From Halobacillus massiliensis (lineage in GTDB: Bacteria; Bacillota; Bacilli; Bacillales; Halobacillaceae): a stretch of DNA of 64,000 nucleotides. The notes below the pieces were generated by a model that saw only the letters and a program-made list of their open reading frames with translations, was not told the origin of the DNA and did no database searches. Each line of letters opens with the position of its first letter. Position 1 is the stretch's first letter. The position numbers were made by a program, and so were the translations under genes. Location of the stretch: positions 1,344,630 through 1,408,629 of the forward strand of contig NZ_LT800499.1 in assembly GCF_900166625.1 (NCBI RefSeq), given 5' to 3'. Positions 8,176 to 16,239 of this stretch are shown here, one piece after another.

Positions 8176-8225
8176 AAGTGTACCTGGCACCAGAATATTT
8201 ACCACTGTGCCAGGTACACTTTTTG
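8174..8225. terminator. Strong hairpin terminator containing a GTGCCAGGTACAC motif
   Basis: A perfect 17-base stem (8174-8190 with 8207-8223) around a 16-base loop, followed by T residues. The GTGTACCTGGCAC / GTGCCAGGTACAC arms resemble hairpin elements scattered through Bacillaceae genomes, so this may be a repeat recruited as terminator. No second copy occurs in this window. Confidence 0.8.
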
Positions 8226-8314
8226 TCTTGTGATTTATAAACTATAAATCTAGTATCTTCCGGTAATATTAGGTAAGATAGAATTGACCAATTAAAGGAA
8301 GGGATGAATTTTCA

Positions 8315-8971
8315 ATGACGAAAGAGAGTTTGTACAAAAAATCATATTTTGACCGGCTTCCAGAAATAGGAGATCTGGCACCGGAAGCCTTCAAAGCATT
8401 TGTGAATTTTGATCAAAAAGCAATGGCTCCCGGAAACTTGTCAGTTAAGTTAAAAGAAACTATTGCCATTGCTGTTGCTCATACTACCGGCTGCCCTTAC
8501 TGTATTGAAGTTCACGTAAAGAACAGTAAAAATCAGGAAGTCTCTAAAGAAGAAATGTCAGAAAGTATATTAGTAGCAGCCGCTCTAAAAGCAGGGTCAG
8601 CTATTGCGCACGGTGTAAATGCTCTCAATACATATGATAATCATTCCGATACAGAACTATATAAACAACAATATTTTGATCGAATTAAAGAGTTTGCTGA
8701 TCTTGCCGGGGAACCATTTAAGGGTTTTATCGACTTTGACACGAAAGCAATGAAGTCAGGAGCATTAACAGCAAAGGAAAAAGAACTGATTGCAGTCGCT
8801 GTCGCTCACACCACCGGCTGCCCGTATTGTATTGATATTCATACAAAAGGAGCAAAAAGTCAGGGAGCATCTAAAGAAGAAGTAGCAGAAAGTATTCTTG
8901 TGGCTACAGCATTAAAAGCCGGATCAGCAATCGCTCATTCGGTCAACGCCTTGAACGCATATGAAGATTAA
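8315..8971 (+). CDS. Tandem-duplicated AhpD/carboxymuconolactone-decarboxylase-like protein
   Basis: A 218-residue cytoplasmic protein made of two copies of one ~103-residue AhpD-like unit (about residues 6-108 and 115-217). A hand alignment gives about 34 differences in 103 positions (~67% identity). Each half keeps AVAHTTGCPYCI, with the CxxC redox pair and the downstream histidine that define peroxidase-type members, and the KAGSAIAH helix. Single-unit relatives are ~110-150 residues and form trimers of dimers, so a covalent double unit is unusual. It stands alone between two terminators. A peroxide or thiol-redox role is probable; substrate unknown. Confidence 0.8.
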   Translation: MTKESLYKKSYFDRLPEIGDLAPEAFKAFVNFDQKAMAPGNLSVKLKETIAIAVAHTTGCPYCIEVHVKNSKNQEVSKEEMSESILVAAALKAGSAIAHGVNALNTYDNHSDTELYKQQYFDRIKEFADLAGEPFKGFIDFDTKAMKSGALTAKEKELIAVAVAHTTGCPYCIDIHTKGAKSQGASKEEVAESILVATALKAGSAIAHSVNALNAYED

Positions 8972-8977
8972 AGTTTT

Positions 8978-9010
8978 CCCTTACTTGCCATAGGCAGGTA
9001 AGGGATTTTT
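8978..9010 (+). terminator. Terminator of the AhpD-like gene
   Basis: CCCTTACTTGCC and GGCAGGTAAGGG pair with one G-T wobble around a short loop, then ATTTTTATTT. Confidence 0.8.
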
Positions 9011-9091
9011 ATTTGTAAAGAGGAAAATTATTGGAAAAAAATTGGGAAATGGAGTGTAAATCACGATAATGTACATAAACTGTCCGTCGTA

Positions 9092-9118
9092 TTGTGATGA
9101 AAGCGGATTCATTACAAT
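9092..9118 (+). promoter_or_regulatory. Promoter of the galactitol-type operon with a cre site in its spacer
   Basis: TTGTGA (9092-9097), a 15-base spacer, TACAAT (9113-9118). The bases between, 9098-9111 TGAAAGCGGATTCA, match the cre consensus TGWAANCGNTNWCA at all but one constrained position. Bound CcpA-HPr would cover the promoter, suggesting direct glucose repression. A second regulatory site for the PRD activator is not obvious. Confidence 0.6.
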
Positions 9119-9157
9119 CTTTTCATTGATAATATTAATAACGAAGGAGGGATCAAG

Positions 9158-11215
9158 TTGACGCTTAGCGAACGGAGCAGAATTATTCTTGATGAATTGG
9201 TCATTAACCCAAGGGTTACAAGTATGGACATAGAGAAGAAGCATTCATTAACCCGACGGCAGCTTGGCTATAGTTTCAATAAAATCAATCAATGGCTTAT
9301 GAAAAAAAACCTTCCTGTTATTGAACGTACGAGACAAGGCCACTTCATTATTGACCAATCTGTCTTTACTGCTCTAAATACGGACCAGGCAGAAGTGATT
9401 CGAGAAGCTGATTTTCTGACGGAGGAACAACGTATCTATTTTATTTTAATGATGCTTATAAGCAGTGAAGAAGAGCTTTCCCTCCATCACTTTACAAGTC
9501 AGCTGAAAGTCAGCAAAAATACGGTGCTTAGTGACCTTAAAAAAGTCCAGATTTTCTTAAACGATTACGATCTTACTTTTCGATATACAAGAAAAGCCGG
9601 CTATGTACTGGAAGGCCAGGAATTTCAAATCCGCAAGCTGCTGATCAATGTCACCTATCACTTATCACAAATGGCAGGAGGCAGTTATTGGATTAAGAAG
9701 CTTGGGAATTTAAAGCAGAATCAGATTAATCAGTATGTAGGAAAAATAGAAAACGTAGAAAAGAAGCTGAACCTTAAGTTTACAGATGAGAAGATCAGCA
9801 CCATGCCTTACATCTTTCTGCTGGTTTTAAGAAGAATTCATAGAGGCCGTCTCGTCGAATTCTCTTCGATTAAATACGAGGAGCTTTCTGATACGAAAGA
9901 ATATTTAGCCACTGAGGAACTTTTTCAGGAAACGAAAGAGATTCCCGAGCAGGAGCGGCTGTTTATGACACTTCACCTGTTAACAGCCAACGTTTATTGG
10001 TCTGAGTATTTAGAGAATAATGATGCTGTTCCTAATTTGCTGCCAGCGGTCGACCAAATGGTCCGTCAGTTTGAAAGAAGTGCTTGTATTTACCTACAGG
10101 ACAGAGAACAGCTTTTGAGTAAGCTCCTGCAGCATATCAAGCCAGCCTATTATCGAATTAAATATCAGCTTACAGAAGTGATTAACATGCAGGATTCGCT
10201 GAGTAAGGAATTTAAGGAACTACATCACTTGATTAAAAGGTCTTCAGGGCCGCTTGAAGAGTTAATTGGTCAGAAAATCCCTGAAAGTGAATTGACGTTT
10301 ATTACTTTTCTAATTGGTGGATGGATGACTAGGCAAGGAGACAGCATTGACGAAAAAGTAAAAGCTATTGTTGTCTGCCCTCAAGGAGTGTCTGTATCTA
10401 GGCTGATGTTTAATGAATTGAGAGAGTTGTTTCCAGAGTTTATTTTCCTCGATTCATTATCCGTCCGTGATTATTTGAATTATAAGCTGGATTATAATCT
10501 CGTATTCTCTTCAACATCCTTAGATACAGAAAAAAGTTTATTCGTAACGAAACCTTATCTAAATAAGGAAGAAAAATATCGTTTGCGGAAGAAAGTGATG
10601 CTGCAGCTGCACGGCTATATGGTGGATGATATTCATGTACCGCAATTAATCGAGATTATAAAAAATCATTCCGTGATTAAGGATGAACGTGCATTAACGA
10701 AGGAGCTTGAAAATTATATCCATCGTGAGGAAGATTCCTCAGTAACTCAACAAGTGAACAAACAGCAAGCAAATTTGAATGAGCTGATCACTCCAAATCA
10801 TATTACAATCCGCCATTCCATGACTTCATGGGAGAAGGCTGTTCAAGCAAGTGCCCGACCGCTGCTGGATAATGGACAAATCACACAAAGATATGTAGAA
10901 GCTATGATTCAGCAGGAAGAAAGGGACCCATATATTATTATCGGCAAAAACATGGCCATTCCTCATGCATCTCCTGATGAAGGGGTTAATGAAGTTGGTA
11001 TGAGTCTTCTTCGGTTAAAAAAGGGTGTTTCCTTCAATGAAGATTACCGTATAAATTTAATTTTTGTAATTGCTGCAGTTGATAAGCAGCAGCACATTCA
11101 TGCATTGATGCAGCTAATGAAAATAGCAGGTTCAGAAGAAGATCAAGAACGTTTAATCCAGGCTGGATCTGTATCTGAAATGCATGATATTCTATCCGCT
11201 TATTCCAGAGGATGA
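9158..11215 (+). CDS. PRD-containing PTS transcriptional activator, MtlR/GatR type
   Basis: A 685-residue regulator that senses PTS phosphorylation. Order seen: N-terminal HTH (about 5-60), second Mga-type HTH (about 90-160; TSQLKVSKNTVLSDLKKV), two PRDs (about 190-400; a PRD histidine in LLQHIKPAYYRIKY), a GatB-like EIIB (KAIVVCPQGVSVSRLM, cysteine near 410) and a fructose/mannitol-type EIIA (histidine in MAIPHASPDEG near 610). Start is TTG, seven bases after AAGGAGG; no ATG is as well placed. It leads the operon and almost touches the EIIA gene. Phosphorylation of its EIIB/EIIA domains by the cognate PTS would switch it, as in MtlR. Confidence 0.88.
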   Translation: MTLSERSRIILDELVINPRVTSMDIEKKHSLTRRQLGYSFNKINQWLMKKNLPVIERTRQGHFIIDQSVFTALNTDQAEVIREADFLTEEQRIYFILMMLISSEEELSLHHFTSQLKVSKNTVLSDLKKVQIFLNDYDLTFRYTRKAGYVLEGQEFQIRKLLINVTYHLSQMAGGSYWIKKLGNLKQNQINQYVGKIENVEKKLNLKFTDEKISTMPYIFLLVLRRIHRGRLVEFSSIKYEELSDTKEYLATEELFQETKEIPEQERLFMTLHLLTANVYWSEYLENNDAVPNLLPAVDQMVRQFERSACIYLQDREQLLSKLLQHIKPAYYRIKYQLTEVINMQDSLSKEFKELHHLIKRSSGPLEELIGQKIPESELTFITFLIGGWMTRQGDSIDEKVKAIVVCPQGVSVSRLMFNELRELFPEFIFLDSLSVRDYLNYKLDYNLVFSSTSLDTEKSLFVTKPYLNKEEKYRLRKKVMLQLHGYMVDDIHVPQLIEIIKNHSVIKDERALTKELENYIHREEDSSVTQQVNKQQANLNELITPNHITIRHSMTSWEKAVQASARPLLDNGQITQRYVEAMIQQEERDPYIIIGKNMAIPHASPDEGVNEVGMSLLRLKKGVSFNEDYRINLIFVIAAVDKQQHIHALMQLMKIAGSEEDQERLIQAGSVSEMHDILSAYSRG

Positions 11216-11250
11216 GCAATAGTCACAGACACAAACGGGGTGAACAGAAA

Positions 11251-11736
11251 ATGAGTGAATTATATTTCAATGAATCTATGATTCTATTAGATTTAAATGT
11301 TAAGACAAAAGAAGAAGCTCTTACAGTAATGGGGCAGAATTTAGTAGAGAAAAAGCTTGTAAAAGAAACATTTACAGAGGCTATCCTGCAACGCGAGAAA
11401 GAATTTGCGACTGGCCTTCCGACAGCCGGTGTATCTGTGGCTATTCCGCATACAGATGTGGAGCACGTAAATCAGAAAACGATAAGCATCGCAGTTTTAC
11501 GGAACCCTGTACATTTTGGGGTCATGGGGGATGATAGTGAAACGACAGCAGTTAAAGTTGTTTTCTTATTAGCAATGGATGAAGCTCATTCCCAATTATC
11601 TTTACTGCAAAAACTGATGCAGCTGTTTCAAAATGAGGTAACGCTGAACAGTCTGGCATCTGCAAATAATAAACAGGAAATAAAAAACCTGGTAGAAGAA
11701 AAATTAAGCTTTTCAAATATTAAGGAGGAATTTTAA
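11251..11736 (+). CDS. gatA: PTS galactitol-type EIIA component
   Basis: A 161-residue soluble phosphocarrier that passes phosphate from HPr to EIIB. The active-site histidine is H67 in VAIPHTDVEH, the fructose/galactitol EIIA signature. An ATG at 11212 overlaps the preceding stop but has no usable ribosome site; GGGGTGAAC favours the ATG at 11251. The next gene begins right after its stop, with an AAGGAGG inside the last codons, so the pair is translationally coupled. Confidence 0.87.
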   Translation: MSELYFNESMILLDLNVKTKEEALTVMGQNLVEKKLVKETFTEAILQREKEFATGLPTAGVSVAIPHTDVEHVNQKTISIAVLRNPVHFGVMGDDSETTAVKVVFLLAMDEAHSQLSLLQKLMQLFQNEVTLNSLASANNKQEIKNLVEEKLSFSNIKEEF

Positions 11737-12021
11737 ATGAAAAAGAAACAAGTATTAGTTGCATGTGGAGCTGGAATTGCTACATCTACGGTCGTTAACG
11801 GAGCTATTGAAGATATGGCTAAAGAGAATAACCTGAAAGTCGATCTCGTCCAAATTAAGATTTCCGAAGTTGGTGGATACGAAGATACAGCTGATTTACT
11901 CGTAACTACAGCAATGACGAAAAAGGAATATCCTTTCCCTGTGATCAATGCACGATCATTTCTAACGGGTATTGGAACAGACCAAACGAAGCAGCAGATT
12001 CTGGAAGAGCTGAAAAAATAA
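11737..12021 (+). CDS. gatB: PTS galactitol-type EIIB component
   Basis: A 94-residue EIIB that phosphorylates the incoming polyol. The phosphorylated cysteine is C10 in LVACGAGIATST, a typical P-loop near the N-terminus. It lies between EIIA and EIIC with no gap before it. Size and motif fit the galactitol/arabitol PTS family. Confidence 0.9.
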   Translation: MKKKQVLVACGAGIATSTVVNGAIEDMAKENNLKVDLVQIKISEVGGYEDTADLLVTTAMTKKEYPFPVINARSFLTGIGTDQTKQQILEELKK

Positions 12022-12060
12022 AAAAAGCTGAATAACTTTTAAGTGGGGAGGATGAATAGT

Positions 12061-13320
12061 ATGCAAGGTTTTGTTGATTTTATCCAGGGATTCCTCGACC
12101 TCGGGGCAACGGTAATCCTGCCTGTAGCGATTTTCCTGTTAGGCCTGTTATTTGGCCAGAAGCCAGGAAAAGCCTTCCGTTCTGGTCTAACGATCGGAGT
12201 AGCTTTTGTAGGGATCTTTTTAGTAGTAGATTTGCTTGTAAATAACTTAGGTCCGGCTGCTCAAGGTATGGTGGACCGCTTAGGTGTAGATTTGAATGTC
12301 ATTGATGTAGGCTGGCCGGCTACTTCATCCATTGCCTGGGCGTCTGTTGTGGCGGCCTTCATCATCCCGCTCGGACTTGTCGTAAACGTAGTCATGCTTG
12401 TCACGAAAACAACAAAAACGATGAATGTTGATATTTGGAACTACTGGCACTATACCTTTATGGCAGCTATGGTATATGCCGTTTCAGGAAGCATTATTCA
12501 AGGGTTAATTGCTGCCGTACTTTTCCAGATTGTCTGTCTGAAGGTTGCCGACTGGACAGCACCGATGGTCAGCGAGTTTTATGAACTGCCTGGAGTATCA
12601 ATTGCTACTGGAAGTACGATCTCTTATGCACCTGGGATCTTTTTAGTAAACCTATTGCAGAAGGTGCCTGTCATTAATAAATGGAATGCTGATCCAGATA
12701 CTATTCAAAAACGATTCGGGATTTTTGGAGAGTCCATCTTTATCGGACTGTTTTTAGGGGCAGCCATTGGTATTTTGGCAGGATACAGTACAGGTGATGT
12801 TATCGAGATTGGAATGGCGATGGCAGCAGTTATGGTGCTAATGCCAAGGATGGTAAAAATCCTGATGGAGGGGCTAATGCCAGTTTCAGAGTCTGCCCGT
12901 GAATGGTTATCGAAGAAGTTTGGTGACCGGGAAATTTATATTGGACTTGATGCTGCTGTAGCTCTCGGGCACCCCGCTGTTATCTCTACCGCACTTATCC
13001 TCGTCCCGATTACTGTAGTGCTTGCTGTTATCCTGCCAGGGAACGCTCTCCTGCCTTTCGGTGACTTAGCGACAATTCCTTTTATTGTTGCCTTTATTGT
13101 AGGCGGGGCTAAAGGAAACATTGTGCACTCCGTAATTGTAGGAACAGTAATGATTGCCCTCTCTTTATATCTGGCTACAGATGTGGCCCCGATATTTACA
13201 GAGATGGCCGTAAATGCCGACTTCAATATGCCGGAAGGATCGGCTAGAATCTCGAGTATCGACCAGGGTGGAAATTTAGTCAACTGGGTGATCTATAAAT
13301 TTTTTGCCTTATTTAACTAG
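12061..13320 (+). CDS. gatC: PTS galactitol-type EIIC permease
   Basis: A 419-residue integral membrane component with about 10-12 hydrophobic spans. VDWTAP-like ADWTAPMVSEFYELPGVSIA near residues 170-188, and KVPVINKWNADPDTIQ, are characteristic of GatC proteins. ATG at 12052 is too close to GGGGAGG, so ATG 12061 was chosen. The family also carries arabitol, ribitol or similar polyols, so galactitol is only the best guess. Confidence 0.88.
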   Translation: MQGFVDFIQGFLDLGATVILPVAIFLLGLLFGQKPGKAFRSGLTIGVAFVGIFLVVDLLVNNLGPAAQGMVDRLGVDLNVIDVGWPATSSIAWASVVAAFIIPLGLVVNVVMLVTKTTKTMNVDIWNYWHYTFMAAMVYAVSGSIIQGLIAAVLFQIVCLKVADWTAPMVSEFYELPGVSIATGSTISYAPGIFLVNLLQKVPVINKWNADPDTIQKRFGIFGESIFIGLFLGAAIGILAGYSTGDVIEIGMAMAAVMVLMPRMVKILMEGLMPVSESAREWLSKKFGDREIYIGLDAAVALGHPAVISTALILVPITVVLAVILPGNALLPFGDLATIPFIVAFIVGGAKGNIVHSVIVGTVMIALSLYLATDVAPIFTEMAVNADFNMPEGSARISSIDQGGNLVNWVIYKFFALFN

Positions 13321-13337
13321 TAAAGGAGCTGCCAATT

Positions 13338-14369
13338 ATGAAAGCGCTTGTTAAGAAAGAGCTCGGATTTGGAAACTTGGAAATTCAGGAAAAGCCTATA
13401 CCTCAGCCAGGTCCCGGCCAGGTGAAAATTGAAGTCAAATATGCCGGTATTTGCGGATCTGATATTCATACGTACGAAGGTTATTATAAAGTAGCAGCTC
13501 CTGTCACCTTAGGCCACGAATTTGCAGGTGAAGTTGTGGAAACAGGAGAAGGTGTTACTGAATTTAAGCCCGGAGATCGAGTAACTTCAGAAACAACTTA
13601 CTATGTATGCGGTGAGTGTGAATATTGTCAGTCGGGTGATTATAACCTATGTAATCATCGAAAAGGATTAGGGTCCCAGCAAGACGGAGGGTTTGCGAAA
13701 TATTTAATTGCACGCAAAGAAAGTGTCCATCACCTTCCGGACCATGTTGATTATCGATCGGCTGCCATGACAGAACCATTAGCATGTACTTACCACGCGG
13801 TTGCCAAAACAACGATTAAAGAAGGAGACATTGTCGTTGTAATCGGTCCGGGACCAATAGGACTTTTCACTGCGCAAGTTGCTAAAAGTAAAGGAGCTAC
13901 TGTAGTGATTACCGGTCTTTCTAATGACCGCATCCGTTTAGAAAAGGCCGAAGAACTCGGAATTGACTACACTGTTAACGTGCAGGAACAGGATCTAAAA
14001 GAGCTGGTGCAAAGGTTAACCGACGGGTACGGAGCAGATGTAGTGTTCGAATGTTCAGGAGCACCGCCTGCAGCAAAGCAGGGGCTTGATCTACTAAGAA
14101 AGAAAGGCCAATACGCCCAAGTTGGGATTTTTGCTTCCCCGGAGGTAACGTTTGACCTTGAAAAAATCATCCAAAAAGAAATTCAAGTGGTGGGCAGCCG
14201 AAGCCAAAAATCAGCAGACTGGGAGCCGTCCCTGGAATTAATGAATGACGGACTTGTAGATGCTCAGGCTCTCGTTACACATGAGTACAAGATTGATCAA
14301 TGGGATGAAGCATATGAAGCAATAAAGAGCGGCAAAGCCATTAAGGTTCTGCTGACTCCTATGGATTAA
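13338..14369 (+). CDS. Zinc-dependent polyol dehydrogenase (sorbitol dehydrogenase-like MDR)
   Basis: A 343-residue medium-chain dehydrogenase that oxidises a polyol or polyol phosphate with NAD. Catalytic zinc ligands are in GICGSDIHTY (C near 39) and GHEFAGEV (H-E near 63). The structural zinc set is the CGECEYCQSGDYNLC cluster near 90-104, and VIGPGPIGLFTAQ is the nucleotide fold. It follows EIIC by 17 bases. A second MDR gene lies 180 bases further on, so the operon holds two different dehydrogenases; one may act on the phosphorylated sugar and the other on a free polyol or epimer. Confidence 0.85.
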   Translation: MKALVKKELGFGNLEIQEKPIPQPGPGQVKIEVKYAGICGSDIHTYEGYYKVAAPVTLGHEFAGEVVETGEGVTEFKPGDRVTSETTYYVCGECEYCQSGDYNLCNHRKGLGSQQDGGFAKYLIARKESVHHLPDHVDYRSAAMTEPLACTYHAVAKTTIKEGDIVVVIGPGPIGLFTAQVAKSKGATVVITGLSNDRIRLEKAEELGIDYTVNVQEQDLKELVQRLTDGYGADVVFECSGAPPAAKQGLDLLRKKGQYAQVGIFASPEVTFDLEKIIQKEIQVVGSRSQKSADWEPSLELMNDGLVDAQALVTHEYKIDQWDEAYEAIKSGKAIKVLLTPMD

Positions 14370-14386
14370 GCGAAAGGGAGGATTCT

Positions 14387-14539
14387 ATGGTAGACGCAAT
14401 GCTGGACTTTATGCTCGGACCCATGCGGGGCATAGGGACCTTTTACTATGAAAATCAAATGATATTTAACACGCTGATTGTAGGTATAGCTATTTATAAA
14501 TTATCCGGTAAAAAGCGGACGTCAGCGAACCAGTCTTGA
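14387..14539 (+). CDS. Small 50-residue protein in the galactitol-type operon
   Basis: A short reading frame with a strong AGGGAGG six bases before its ATG, filling the gap between the two dehydrogenase genes. The product begins MVDAMLDFMLGPMRG, has one hydrophobic stretch (about 25-38, MIFNTLIVGIAIY) and a basic tail (KLSGKKR), so it is probably a single-span membrane peptide with the tail inside. The next gene's ribosome site AAGGAG begins at its stop. Function unknown; association with EIIC is inference from position and hydrophobicity. I recognise no family. Confidence 0.72.
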   Translation: MVDAMLDFMLGPMRGIGTFYYENQMIFNTLIVGIAIYKLSGKKRTSANQS

Positions 14540-14552
14540 AAGGAGATAGCTT

Positions 14553-15599
14553 ATGAAAGCATTGAACTTATATGCTGCTCAAGATCTCCGCTATGAAGAA
14601 ACAATAGAGCCGGTTATTGAGAATGAGGACGATGTGATTGTAAAAGTGAAGGCCGCCGGTATCTGTGGATCCGATCTTTCACGTTATAAAAAACTCGGCC
14701 CCTATGTAGAAGGAATGACCTTTGGTCACGAGTTTGCAGGAGAAGTGTCAAAAGTAGGGCCTAAGGTTACACATGTAAAAGTGGGAGACCGGGTGGCCGG
14801 CTGCCCGGCTTATTATTGCGGAAAGTGTGAAAGCTGCCAAAAAGGAGAACTGGCGAGATGTGAAAAGCTTACGGTAATTGGCGCCCGCCATCCAGGAGCA
14901 TACGCACAACTTGTCAAACTTCCAGCAGAAAATATTATTCCGCTGCCTGATCATGTTGATTATGAAACGGCCGCCTTAATCGAGCCTTCTTCCGTAGTAG
15001 CCCATGGATTTTATCGTACCCATATGAATCCGGGAGATGAAGTCGCAGTGATCGGTTGTGGAAGTATTGGCCTCCTGGCCGTTCAGTGGGCTAAAATATT
15101 TGGCGCCAAAACTGTATATGCCATTGACATTGATGATGCTAAGCTGGCTGTTGCAAAAGAAGTTGGCGCAGATGAATTGATAAACTCAAGAAATCAATCA
15201 GCTGATGAGCAGATTAAAAAACTTACAGGTGGACGTGGTGTTGACGTAGCCATTGAGTCTGCTGGGTCACCTGTAACCTCAGCCCAGGTTTTTGCCTTGC
15301 CTAAAAAAGGGGGAGAGGTCGTATTTATGGGGATTCCTTACGCTGATATTCAGATTGAACGCTATTATTTTGAAAAAATCGTGAGGAATGAATTAAGAAT
15401 TTTAGGTTCCTGGAACGCGATTTCCTCTCCATTTCCCGGGAAAGAATGGAAAGCAACGGTTCATTATATGAACACTGGGCAGTTAAACGTAAAGCCGATG
15501 ATATCACATCAGCTTACTTTAGATAAGGGACCGGAGATTTTTGAGAAAATTATTAATCGGAAAGAAAATTACGTAAAAGTGCTGTTTCAGCCAAATTAA
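14553..15599 (+). CDS. gatD: Galactitol-1-phosphate 5-dehydrogenase-like zinc dehydrogenase
   Basis: A 348-residue MDR enzyme expected to oxidise galactitol-1-phosphate to tagatose-6-phosphate with NAD. GICGSDLSRYKKLGP with GHEFAGEV carries the catalytic zinc ligands, CGKCESCQKGELARC the structural zinc, and VIGCGSIGLLAVQWAK the nucleotide site. VFMGIPYADIQIERYYFEKI is typical of GatD. No tagatose-6-P kinase or tagatose-bisphosphate aldolase is present, so those steps are elsewhere, or the real substrate is another polyol phosphate. Confidence 0.85.
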   Translation: MKALNLYAAQDLRYEETIEPVIENEDDVIVKVKAAGICGSDLSRYKKLGPYVEGMTFGHEFAGEVSKVGPKVTHVKVGDRVAGCPAYYCGKCESCQKGELARCEKLTVIGARHPGAYAQLVKLPAENIIPLPDHVDYETAALIEPSSVVAHGFYRTHMNPGDEVAVIGCGSIGLLAVQWAKIFGAKTVYAIDIDDAKLAVAKEVGADELINSRNQSADEQIKKLTGGRGVDVAIESAGSPVTSAQVFALPKKGGEVVFMGIPYADIQIERYYFEKIVRNELRILGSWNAISSPFPGKEWKATVHYMNTGQLNVKPMISHQLTLDKGPEIFEKIINRKENYVKVLFQPN

Positions 15600-15633
15600 A
15601 TGTGGAAAACCTTAAATCAGCTTAATACTCAAA

Positions 15634-15658
15634 AAAAGCCTCCGATATGGAGGCTTTT
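15634..15658. terminator. Bidirectional terminator after gatD and the YflT-like gene
   Basis: AAAAGCCTCC and GGAGGCTTTT pair around a five-base loop between two convergent genes. Confidence 0.88.
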
Positions 15659-15660
15659 CG

Positions 15661-16008
15661 TTATGGCAAAAGACTTTCTACGTGTCCGTTATTTTGTACA
15701 ATTAATAATACTTTTCCTTCATCCAAATCTTCTTCGTACTCAGCTGCTTCTTCTTCGGAATACCCCATTTCCTGGATTTTCGTACGAAGTTCATCACCTT
15801 TTTTGCTGAAGATATTACTAATAAAGTTCTTAGTATCCTGTTCAGAGAAACCAATTGTGTTAGCATTTACGTTTTCAGCAATACGATTAGTGCGGTCATC
15901 ATCATGAGAAAGAACATAAATGTCACGGCTGTTTACACCTTCATTTTGCAGTTTCTTGACAGCTTCCATCAGTTTCTCGTCATTTGTATATTCGCGTGTA
16001 AATGGCAT
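15661..16008 (-). CDS. yflT: General stress protein 17M-like (YflT family)
   Basis: A 115-residue soluble protein of the YflT/general stress protein 17M family, with the family-typical VKKLQNEGVNSRDIYVLSHD stretch near residue 20 and an acidic C-terminal half (SEEEAAEYEEDLDEGK). In B. subtilis such genes are SigB-dependent; a SigB-like promoter is visible 45 bases upstream. A GTG four codons earlier overlaps the AAGGAG, so ATG 16008 was chosen. Molecular role unknown. Confidence 0.82.
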   Translation of the reverse strand: MPFTREYTNDEKLMEAVKKLQNEGVNSRDIYVLSHDDDRTNRIAENVNANTIGFSEQDTKNFISNIFSKKGDELRTKIQEMGYSEEEAAEYEEDLDEGKVLLIVQNNGHVESLLP

Positions 16009-16052
16009 CTTGGGTTTCACTCCTTAGAGTTAATAGTTTTACACTGCTCTAT

Positions 16053-16077
16053 ATACCCTTCATTTTTTCAAAAAAAC
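16053..16077 (-). promoter_or_regulatory. SigB-type promoter of the YflT-like gene
   Basis: On the minus strand GTTTTT (16077-16072), a 13-base spacer, GGGTAT (16058-16053), a close match to the general-stress SigB consensus GTTTWW-N12-14-GGGWAW. It starts just after the stop of the small peptide gene, so the stress gene can be expressed independently of it. Confidence 0.75.
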
Positions 16078-16098
16078 CTAATAAGTCTACTTTTAATA

Positions 16099-16239
16099 TT
16101 ATCCCATCCCTGGATCACCGGGATCTGCTAATGCAATTTCAGTTACTCCCGGAGTGTCTATAGTCTGTCCTTCTGGATAAACTTGAAATCCCCACATTAT
16201 GAACACAGTTAATAATACGGCAGCAAATAACTTTCTCAT
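16099..16239 (-). CDS. Small secreted signalling pre-peptide (Phr/AimP-like)
   Basis: A 46-residue frame with a good ribosome site (AGAGGAG). The product has the layout of an exported quorum-sensing precursor: basic start MRKLF, a hydrophobic core AAVLLTVFIMWGF, a spacer, then EIALADPGDPGMG at the C-terminus. The ALA before DPGDPGMG resembles the cleavage point that frees Phr and AimP peptides. It follows, on the same strand, a receptor-like TPR gene, the usual receptor-peptide order. A terminator and about 400 bases separate them, so it probably has its own promoter. Mature form and function are inference. Confidence 0.7.
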   Translation of the reverse strand: MRKLFAAVLLTVFIMWGFQVYPEGQTIDTPGVTEIALADPGDPGMG

